The translations under genes and the position numbers were made by a program. Shown piece after piece: positions 13,302 through 18,714 of a stretch of 18,714 nt of DNA; positions within the stretch are counted from its first letter, which is position 1, and every line of letters begins with the position of its first letter. The notes beneath the pieces are model-generated. The model did not search any database. It was not told the origin of the DNA and was given only the letters and a program-made list of their open reading frames with translations. This DNA is from an uncultured bacterium (GTDB taxonomy: Bacteria > Actinomycetota > Actinomycetes > S36-B12). Location: NCBI GenBank assembly GCA_903940375.1, contig CAJAKT010000254.1, forward strand, positions 1 through 18,714. Direction: 5' to 3'.

Positions 13302-14525
13302 TCAGTTGCCGATGGCCTTCTGGAAGGCGCGCTCGTACTTCTCGTTCTGCTCGGGAGTCAGCTCCATGAAGACGAACGTACGGTCCATCATCGCCTCGCT
13401 GGGGAAGATGAACTCATTGGACGCGAGCGCCGGGTCGATCTTCTCCATGGCGGCCTGCGCACCTTCGACGGGGCAGATGTAGTTCACGTACGCCGCCACC
13501 TCGGCCGCGACGTCCGGGTTGTAGTAGTTGTTCATGATGAGCTCGCCGTTCTTCTTGTGCTGTGCGAGCGCCGGGATCAGCATGTTGTCGGTCCACAGGG
13601 TGCCGCCCGTCTCGGGGATCTCGAAGGCGTACTCGTCGCCAAGGGCGAACACGTCTCCTGACCACCCCAGCACGGCGATCACGTCGCCCGACTCGAGCGC
13701 CGCGATGTAGTCGTTGCCCGTCACCTGACGGATCTGGCCCGAATCGACCTGCTTGGTCAGCTCATCGATGGCCTGGTTGAACTGATCTTCGGTGAAGTTT
13801 GAAGGGTCATTGCCCTGCGACGCCATGATGCAGCCCATCGTGTCGCGCATCTCCGAGAGCACGGTGACGCGACCCTTCACGGCCGGATCGAAGAGCTGGG
13901 CCATGGTCGTCATCTTGTCGTTCCCCGTGGCCTCCTTGTAGGCGGCGACGTTGTAGCCGAGACCGGCGATACCCGACTGCCAGGGCATCGTGTAGTCGCG
14001 GTTGGGATCGAAGGAGACGCTGGCAAGCCGAGGGATGATGTTGCCGGCGTTGGGCATGATCGACTTGTCGAGCTTCTGTGCGTAGCCGTTCTGGATCCAC
14101 AGAGCGGCCATCCAGTCGGTCAGCACGACGATGTCGCGGCCGATGTCCTGGCCCTGCTCGAGCTGAGTCCGGACCTTGGCGAAGAACTCGTTGTTGTCGT
14201 TGACATCCTCGGTGTAGGTCACCGCGATGCCGGACTCCTTCTGGAAGGCCTCGAGCGTGGGTCGCAGACCGGACTCCTCGTCGATGTCGATGTAGAGCGG
14301 CCAGTTGGACCAGTTGGCGGTCATGTCCTTGTCACTGAGGTCCTCAGCTGCCGGCGCTGACGCAGCACCCGTGGCCTCCGCCTCCGCGTCGCCGCCGGCC
14401 CCGCAGGCTGCCGCAGCCATCGCCACCCCGCCGAGGCCAGCGGCCTGCAGCAGTCGGCGACGGGACACCGCCGAGCGCATGGATCCAGTGAGGGCGGCAA
14501 TGGCTTCGGGTCGCTGCGAGGTCAT
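13302..14525 (-). CDS. potD: Polyamine-type ABC transporter substrate-binding lipoprotein PotD
   Basis: A 407-residue binding protein. The N-terminus has a twin-arginine-like S-R-R-R-L-L-Q (21-27), a hydrophobic stretch and A-A-A-A-C-G-A-G-G, where C41 could be lipidated; Tat export of a lipoprotein is therefore likely. The mature protein opens with N-W-S-N-W-P-L-Y-I-D-I-D, usual for PotD/PotF homologues of actinomycetes, followed by L-E-A-F-Q-K-E-S-G-I-A-V-T-Y. Tryptophan and acidic residues (D-W-M-A-A-L-W; W-S-G-D-V-F-A-L-G) are as expected for a cation pocket. ATG 14525 is used, with AGGA upstream; the frame stays open to 14993 but that part has no export signal sense. A second ATG at codon 16 would still keep the twin-arginine motif. 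It lies 46 bases after the ALDH. Confidence 0.88.
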   Translation of the reverse strand: MTSQRPEAIAALTGSMRSAVSRRRLLQAAGLGGVAMAAAACGAGGDAEAEATGAASAPAAEDLSDKDMTANWSNWPLYIDIDEESGLRPTLEAFQKESGIAVTYTEDVNDNNEFFAKVRTQLEQGQDIGRDIVVLTDWMAALWIQNGYAQKLDKSIMPNAGNIIPRLASVSFDPNRDYTMPWQSGIAGLGYNVAAYKEATGNDKMTTMAQLFDPAVKGRVTVLSEMRDTMGCIMASQGNDPSNFTEDQFNQAIDELTKQVDSGQIRQVTGNDYIAALESGDVIAVLGWSGDVFALGDEYAFEIPETGGTLWTDNMLIPALAQHKKNGELIMNNYYNPDVAAEVAAYVNYICPVEGAQAAMEKIDPALASNEFIFPSEAMMDRTFVFMELTPEQNEKYERAFQKAIGN

Positions 14526-14571
14526 GATCGGTCCTGTTCTTGAGTCGGTGCTGCAGGGTATCTGGTCGGGT

Positions 14572-16056
14572 TCAGCGATCGGTGAAGATGGTGCGATGCC
14601 ACGGCTTGCGGGCGACACCCGTGATGTCCATGGACACATGCTTGACGTTGGTGTACTCCTCGAACGAGTACATGGACATGTCCTTGCCGAAGCCAGACTG
14701 CTTGTAGCCGCCATGCGGCATCTCACTGACGATCGGGATGTGGTCGTTGATCCACACGCACCCGGCCTGGATCTCGCGCGACGCACGCAGGCCGCGGAAG
14801 ACGTTGGTTGTCCAAGCAGATGCCGCCAGGCCGTAGATCGTGTCGTTGGCCAGCGCAATGCCCTCGTCGTCCGTGTCGAACGGAAGCACCACGAGCACCG
14901 GACCGAAGATCTCGTCTCGCGCGATTTCCGAGTCCTGAGCGACGTTCGTGACCAGGGTCGGCCGGTAGTAGGCGCCGTTGGCGAGGTCGCCACCGGGGAT
15001 CACACCGCCTGCCGCGATGGTGGCGCCGTAGCCGCGCGCCCGCTCGACGAAACCCGCCACCGCCTGCTGCTGCCGGACGGAGACAAGGGGGCCGAGGTCG
15101 GTCGCCGGATCCATCGGATCGCCCAGCCGAACTCCGTCGAAGAGCGCCGCCGTAGCGGCAACGAACGCGTCGTACAGCGGTCGCTGGACATACGCCCGCG
15201 TTGCGGCCGTGCAGTCCTGCCCGGTGTTGATGAGCGCCCCCGCGACGGCACCATGCGCCGCGGCCTCGAGGTCGGCATCATCGAATACGACGAAGGGCGC
15301 CTTGCCCCCCAGTTCGAGGTGCACGCGCTTGACCGTCCTGGTGGCGATCTCCATCACCCGCTGGCCCACCGGCGTGGACCCGGTGAACGACACCATCGAG
15401 ACGCGGGGATCACCGACGAGAGCCTCGCCAACCGAACGACCCGCCCCCATGACGACATTGACCACCCCGTCCGGAATACCAGCAGCGACACAGTCGGCCG
15501 CCAGCATCAGCGAGGTGATCGGCGTCATCTCTGCGGGCTTGAGCACGATGGTGTTGCCGGCCGAGATAGCGGGAAGGATCTTCCACATGGCCATCTGCAG
15601 CGGGTAGTTCCAGGGGGCGATCGAACCGACGACTCCGATCGGCTCACGCCGGATCATCGAGGTGTGGGTCCCATCCCACTCGGCCGCTGCACTGCCCTCA
15701 AGATGGCGCGCTGCTCCAGCGAAGTAGGACACGTTGTCGATCGATCCCGGCACATCGAACTCCGTCGTCAGCCGGATCGGCTTGCCGGTCTGCCGGGTCT
15801 CGGCCTCCGCGTACTCGCGCGCCCGACCCTCGAGGATCGCCGCCAGCCGGGTGAGTGCAGCGGACCGCTCACCCGGGGCAGCGCGCGACCAGTCTCCGAA
15901 GGCCTCGGAAGCATCGGCCACGGCCTGCTCGGCGTCGGCCACGCCCGCGATCGTCATCCGCTCGACGAGGCTGCCGTCCGCCGGATTCGTGACATCGAAT
16001 GTCTCTCCCGATGTGCCTGGTCGGGCGCGACCGCCAGAGAAGACGGCGTCAGTCAC
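14572..16056 (-). CDS. NAD-dependent aldehyde dehydrogenase, gamma-aminobutyraldehyde dehydrogenase type
   Basis: A 494-residue aldehyde dehydrogenase of full length. Catalytic and cofactor residues are present: N150 in A-P-W-N-Y-P, K173 in L-K-P-A-E, F-T-G-S-T (224-228), E248 in L-E-L-G-G-K and nucleophile C282 in G-Q-D-C. The C-terminal part (E-M-P-H-G-G-Y-K-Q-S-G-F-G-K-D-M-S) strongly recalls E. coli 4-aminobutyraldehyde dehydrogenase (PatD/YdcW). It would oxidise 4-aminobutyraldehyde to GABA after amine oxidation by the DAO-family enzyme. Betaine aldehyde and 4-trimethylaminobutyraldehyde are realistic alternatives for this group, and the latter would feed gamma-butyrobetaine into the carnitine genes. 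Start GTG 16056 has AAGGAGG 8 bases upstream. It is the first gene of the pot operon. Confidence 0.85.
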   Translation of the reverse strand: MTDAVFSGGRARPGTSGETFDVTNPADGSLVERMTIAGVADAEQAVADASEAFGDWSRAAPGERSAALTRLAAILEGRAREYAEAETRQTGKPIRLTTEFDVPGSIDNVSYFAGAARHLEGSAAAEWDGTHTSMIRREPIGVVGSIAPWNYPLQMAMWKILPAISAGNTIVLKPAEMTPITSLMLAADCVAAGIPDGVVNVVMGAGRSVGEALVGDPRVSMVSFTGSTPVGQRVMEIATRTVKRVHLELGGKAPFVVFDDADLEAAAHGAVAGALINTGQDCTAATRAYVQRPLYDAFVAATAALFDGVRLGDPMDPATDLGPLVSVRQQQAVAGFVERARGYGATIAAGGVIPGGDLANGAYYRPTLVTNVAQDSEIARDEIFGPVLVVLPFDTDDEGIALANDTIYGLAASAWTTNVFRGLRASREIQAGCVWINDHIPIVSEMPHGGYKQSGFGKDMSMYSFEEYTNVKHVSMDITGVARKPWHRTIFTDR

Positions 16057-16091
16057 GAAGGGGACCTCCTTGGCAGGGCGATGAACCGGTG

Positions 16092-16103
16092 GAACATGTG
16101 TTC
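16092..16103. promoter_or_regulatory. Palindrome GAACA-TG-TGTTC, operator-like and similar to a Gram-positive SOS box
   Basis: The 12-bp inverted repeat has perfect 5-base arms and lies immediately downstream of the candidate -10 box of the ALDH-pot operon, a good position for a repressor. Its core fits GAAC-N4-GTTC, the pattern of LexA/DinR sites in Bacillus and actinobacteria, but the usual outer C and G are missing. A polyamine-responsive repressor site is equally possible. Confidence 0.4.
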
Positions 16104-16106
16104 AGG

Positions 16107-16136
16107 CATACAACCACGGATAGGGAGGTGCGACAA
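16107..16136 (-). promoter_or_regulatory. Possible promoter of the ALDH-pot operon
   Basis: Reading the minus strand, TTGTCG (16136-16131) and TGTATG (16112-16107) are 18 bases apart; shifting one base gives TTGTAT at 17. This is an acceptable sigma-70-like pair, about 50 bases upstream of the GTG at 16056. It is the best candidate I see in the 160-base gap, judged by eye only. Confidence 0.35.
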
Positions 16137-16216
16137 GGCACTTTCGCTGGATTCCCCGTCGAAACACCTGCGTAACAATGGAAATCGTTGCTGCTCGAAG
16201 AGAAAACGACGAATAC

Positions 16217-17617
16217 CTACACCCCGCGCAACGTGGGCCCGGCCTTCGCGGCGGCCGCCAGGGACGTGATGACGTACTGCAGCTGGTCGACGTCATGCTC
16301 GTCGAGCACTCCAGTCGTCACGCGGACGTGCGTGCTGGGGCTACCTCCCACCATGAAGGGCGAGCCCGGGGAGACCCGCAGCCCCAGCGCTGCCAGCGTG
16401 ATCAGAGCCGACCGCTCGTCCGCGACCTCGACCCAGGCATTGATGCCCTCACCGGTCGTGCTCGTGACGCCTTCGCCCGCGAGCCCGGCACGCACGGCGA
16501 GGCTGCGCATCGCATACGTCGACCGAGCCCGCGTCACCGCTGCAACGGCTGCGGGATCCGTGAGCAGCTCGACGAGCACGGCCTGGATGAGCCGGCTCGT
16601 CCAGCCCGGCCCGAGCATCCGCCTCGACACGAGTGGATCGATGACATCCGCGGACCCGCCCACGGCCGCGATCCGCAGGTCGGGGCCATGTGACTTCGAG
16701 TAACTGCGGATGTGGACCGTGCGCTCCGGCAGGTGCATGCCGATGCTGACGTCCTCGCCCGTGGCGATGTCTCCCGAATGATCGTCCTCGACAACGACGG
16801 CCTGATAGCCCGACAGCACGTCTGCGAGTGCCCGGCACCGGCCGACGCTCATGCTGATGCCCGTCGGGTTCTGCGCCCGCGGCTGCACGAAGACCGCAAC
16901 CGGCTCAAGCAGCATCGCAGCAGCCAGGGAGGCGGGCACGATGCCCTCGCCGTCAAGCTCAACAGGCAGGATCTCGGCTCCGGAGCGTTCCAGCAGGTCG
17001 ATGAGCGGCGGGAAGCCGGGGTTCTCCATCACCACCCGGTCACCGAGCCGGACAACCTCGTCGACCACACGGGACATCGCGTCCAGGGCGCCGTCGACCA
17101 CGGTCAGGCGACCCGGCACGAATGGCCAGTCACGACGCAGGATCTCCTCGAGTTCGGGCAGCACCGGATCATCGAGATAGCTGGTCGTCCACGACGTGGA
17201 ACGAGCAACCACGCGGTCGACGGCCTCACGCAGGGGCGGCAGCAGCGCCGGGTCCGGGGTGCCCGTCGAGAGGTTGATCCCCTCGGCCAGTGGAGCCCCG
17301 CCAATACCCATGTACCGGGCCGGGCGCGTCGGCTCGACCGTGTCGCGCACGAAGGTTCCTGCACGCCCACGCGCGCGGATCGCCCCGACCGCTGCCAGCG
17401 CCTGCCACGCCTCGCTGACCGTGGCGGGACTCACATTGAGCTCCTTGGCGAGGTCGCGCACCGTGGGCAGCCGATCGCCTGTGCGGAGCCGACCGGCGCG
17501 GATGAGGCGATGGACCGCCGCCGCGATGCCCTTCGGTGACCGGTCGACAATCGCGGCGGACACCGTGGCCAGGACCGGCTCTGTCGTCGCATGCTCGGGA
17601 ACGGCGCTGAGCGTCAC
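16217..17617 (-). CDS. MocR-subfamily GntR regulator with aminotransferase-like domain
   Basis: A 466-residue two-domain regulator. Residues about 15-92 form a GntR winged helix (R-T-G-D-R-L-P-T-V-R-D-L-A-K-E-L-N-V-S-P-A-T-V, ending G-T-F-V-R-D). The rest is a fold-type I aminotransferase domain with the PLP pocket kept: Q-N-P-T-G (249-253), E-D-D-H (277-280) and the Schiff-base lysine K308 in S-Y-S-K-S-H-G-P-D-L-R. MocR proteins such as GabR sense an amino compound as a PLP adduct and usually control adjacent amine genes. The target may be the divergent nitrilase/dihydropyrimidinase operon or the downstream ALDH-pot operon; likely ligands are beta-alanine or GABA. Start GTG 17617 is supported by GGGAGG four bases upstream; the frame runs open to 17710 through palindromic promoter DNA, so the longer form is unlikely. 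Confidence 0.88.
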   Translation of the reverse strand: MTLSAVPEHATTEPVLATVSAAIVDRSPKGIAAAVHRLIRAGRLRTGDRLPTVRDLAKELNVSPATVSEAWQALAAVGAIRARGRAGTFVRDTVEPTRPARYMGIGGAPLAEGINLSTGTPDPALLPPLREAVDRVVARSTSWTTSYLDDPVLPELEEILRRDWPFVPGRLTVVDGALDAMSRVVDEVVRLGDRVVMENPGFPPLIDLLERSGAEILPVELDGEGIVPASLAAAMLLEPVAVFVQPRAQNPTGISMSVGRCRALADVLSGYQAVVVEDDHSGDIATGEDVSIGMHLPERTVHIRSYSKSHGPDLRIAAVGGSADVIDPLVSRRMLGPGWTSRLIQAVLVELLTDPAAVAAVTRARSTYAMRSLAVRAGLAGEGVTSTTGEGINAWVEVADERSALITLAALGLRVSPGSPFMVGGSPSTHVRVTTGVLDEHDVDQLQYVITSLAAAAKAGPTLRGV

Positions 17618-17644
17618 GGTGCCTCCCGTCCCCAGCCGGCTGCT

Positions 17645-17658
17645 CGGGAATTTTCCCG
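17645..17658. promoter_or_regulatory. Palindrome CGGGAA-TT-TTCCCG upstream of the MocR gene
   Basis: This 14-bp element has perfect 6-base arms, 28 bases before the mocR start in the divergent gap with the nitrilase gene. It may be an operator for autoregulation or a small leader hairpin. Confidence 0.45.
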
Positions 17659-17665
17659 CGGATCT

Positions 17666-17690
17666 TTGTAGAAACGCTGTTGTAACACAA
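17666..17690. promoter_or_regulatory. TTGTA direct repeat and TTGT-N3-ACAA palindrome in the mocR/nitrilase gap
   Basis: TTGTA occurs at 17666-17670 and 17680-17684, 14 bases apart, and the second copy is part of the inverted repeat TTGT-AAC-ACAA (17680-17690). MocR proteins often bind direct repeats in such divergent gaps. A related GTAACAAT lies at 16172-16179 between mocR and the ALDH gene. TTGTAA (17680-17685) with TAAGGT (17702-17707), 16 bases apart, could be the promoter of the nitrilase operon. Confidence 0.4.
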
Positions 17691-17770
17691 TCGAAAGTGT
17701 CTAAGGTCAAGAATCACAAAAAGCCCGACACCCCGACGCCCCGCCTCAGCGAGGCAACCAGGAGGATCGA

Positions 17771-18607
17771 ATGACCATCGTTCGCGCAGCGCTCGTCCAG
17801 ACGAACTGGACCGGCGACAAGGAGTCGATGATCGTCGCGCACGAGGACTACGCCCGGCAGGCGGCCGCACAGGGCGCCCAGGTCGTGTGCTTCCAGGAAC
17901 TGTTCTATGGCCCCTACTTCTGCCAGGTGCAGGACAAGAAGTACTACGAGTACGCCGAGTCGATCCCCGGCCCGACGACCGAGCGCTTCCAGGCTCTTGC
18001 CAAGGAACTCAACATGGTGATGGTGCTCCCGATGTACGAACAGGAGCAGCCGGGCGTCCTGTACAACACCGCCGCCGTCGTCGACGCGGACGGCAGCTAC
18101 CTCGGCAAGTACCGCAAGCAGCACATCCCGCACGTCAACGGCTTCTGGGAGAAGTTCTACTTCCGGCCCGGCAACGGCGGGTACCCCGTCTTCGACACGG
18201 CGGTCGGCAAGATCGGCGTCTACATCTGCTACGACCGTCATTTCCCCGAAGGCTGGCGGGCCCTGGGGCTCAACGGCGCTCAGATCGTCTTCAACCCATC
18301 GGCAACGTCGCGTGGCCTCTCGCAGTACCTGTGGAGCATCGAGCAGCCCGCAGCGGCGGTTGCCAACGAGTACTACGTGGGCGCGATCAACCGGGTCGGC
18401 ATCGAGGATCTCGGCGACGACGACTTCTACGGCCAGTCCTACTTCATCGATCCCGAGGGCAACTACGTGGGAGAGAAGGGCGACCCCTACAAGCCCGAGC
18501 TGATCGTCCGCGATCTCGACATGGACCTGCTGGCCGAGGTTCGCAACCGCTGGCAGTTCTACCGCGACCGTCGCCCGGATGGCTACGGCGACCTGGTCCG
18601 CCCGTAA
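17771..18607 (+). CDS. Nitrilase-superfamily carbamoyl amidohydrolase, probable beta-ureidopropionase
   Basis: A 278-residue carbon-nitrogen hydrolase with the full catalytic triad: E43 in F-Q-E-L-F, K116 in Y-R-K-Q-H-I-P and C153 in Y-I-C-Y-D-R-H-F-P-E. It would hydrolyse an N-carbamoyl amine, releasing CO2 and ammonia. The run H-V-N-G-F-W-E-K-F-Y-F-R-P-G-N resembles bacterial beta-ureidopropionases, and a dihydropyrimidinase gene starts 22 bases downstream, so the last step of reductive uracil/thymine breakdown (to beta-alanine) is the best call. N-carbamoylputrescine amidase (AguB) is a close relative and fits the polyamine neighbours, so it remains an alternative. ATG 17771 has AGGAGG upstream. 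It is divergent from mocR. Confidence 0.82.
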   Translation: MTIVRAALVQTNWTGDKESMIVAHEDYARQAAAQGAQVVCFQELFYGPYFCQVQDKKYYEYAESIPGPTTERFQALAKELNMVMVLPMYEQEQPGVLYNTAAVVDADGSYLGKYRKQHIPHVNGFWEKFYFRPGNGGYPVFDTAVGKIGVYICYDRHFPEGWRALGLNGAQIVFNPSATSRGLSQYLWSIEQPAAAVANEYYVGAINRVGIEDLGDDDFYGQSYFIDPEGNYVGEKGDPYKPELIVRDLDMDLLAEVRNRWQFYRDRRPDGYGDLVRP

Positions 18608-18629
18608 CCCGAATCCGAAGGGATCAGCC

Positions 18630-18714
18630 ATGACCATCCTGATCAGGAACGGCAGCGTCGTCTCGGCCCAGGGGATCAACCAGGCCGACGTCCTCATCGA
18701 CGGCGAGAAGATCG
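18630..18714 (+). CDS. hydA: Dihydropyrimidinase/hydantoinase, N-terminal fragment (partial)
   Basis: Only 28 codons lie in the window. They read M-T-I-L-I-R-N-G-S-V-V-S, then A-D-V-L-I-D-G-E-K-I, the usual opening beta-sandwich of cyclic amidohydrolases such as dihydropyrimidinase and D-hydantoinase. ATG 18630 has AAGGGA upstream and follows the nitrilase stop by 22 bases, so the two are probably one operon. It would open dihydrouracil to N-carbamoyl-beta-alanine for the preceding enzyme. Allantoinase or another cyclic amidohydrolase is possible from so short a piece. The active site is beyond the window. Confidence 0.7.
   Translation, partial: MTILIRNGSVVSAQGINQADVLIDGEKI

Noticed and set aside
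14526..14993. N-terminal extension of PotD to 14993
   Set aside because: It would bury the export signal and overlaps the ALDH coding region; ATG 14525 gives a proper twin-arginine/lipoprotein start.
14305..16269. 654-codon plus-strand open frame opposite PotD and the ALDH
   Set aside because: Low-complexity composition with no motifs, and it spans two convincing minus-strand genes. It is a result of high GC with few stop codons.

Overview
The window is GC-rich chromosomal DNA from a bacterium that looks like an actinomycete (Actinomycetota). The evidence is a strong G/C bias at third codon positions, frequent GTG starts with AGGAG-type ribosome binding sites, 1-8 base gene overlaps, and long spurious open frames antisense to real genes. 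I cannot fix the genus. I see no rRNA, tRNA, CRISPR array, insertion sequence or phage gene. Apart from the two edge genes every gene looks intact.

Layout. (1) 1-678: the last codons of a gene that may be a class III aminotransferase, a long intergenic hairpin, and a small secreted protein whose start lies in an 18-bp tandem repeat. (2) 685-1902 (-): a saccharopine dehydrogenase-family oxidoreductase. (3) 2077-8709: a quaternary-amine block. It holds a TetR regulator with a hotdog thioesterase (+); a minus-strand operon of a second thioesterase, an acyl-CoA dehydrogenase and a very CaiD-like hydratase; a plus-strand cdhC-cdhA pair; and a GbcA-like Rieske oxygenase (-). (4) 8818-16056 (-): a polyamine-type block of ALDH, PotD, PotA, PotB, PotC and a DAO-family FAD oxidoreductase. 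(5) 16217-17617 (-): a MocR-type regulator, divergent from a beta-ureidopropionase-like nitrilase (17771-18607, +) and the start of a dihydropyrimidinase (18630 onward), which together suggest reductive pyrimidine degradation.

How the genes fit together. Block 3 reads as a nearly complete route from gamma-butyrobetainyl-CoA to glycine betaine and its first demethylation. The steps are acyl-CoA dehydrogenase (to crotonobetainyl-CoA), CaiD (to carnitinyl-CoA), a thioesterase (to carnitine), CdhA (to 3-dehydrocarnitine), CdhC with acetyl-CoA (to betainyl-CoA plus acetoacetate), CdhB thioesterase (to betaine), and the Rieske enzyme (to dimethylglycine). The CoA ligase or transferase for entry and the reductase partner of the Rieske enzyme are not in the window. 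Two 14-bp sites of the form TGAC-N6-GTCA lie upstream of tetR (2013-2026) and in the divergent thioesterase/cdhC promoter region (5660-5673), which makes the TetR protein the likely local regulator. Block 4 is the classic layout for uptake and oxidation of putrescine-like amines. Its position beside the betaine genes leaves open a role in uptake or oxidation of methylated amines.

The enzyme families are known. What seems least described is the TetR-controlled combination of gamma-butyrobetaine/carnitine/betaine degradation with a Pot-type transporter. All function calls come from reading motifs; no database search was run.
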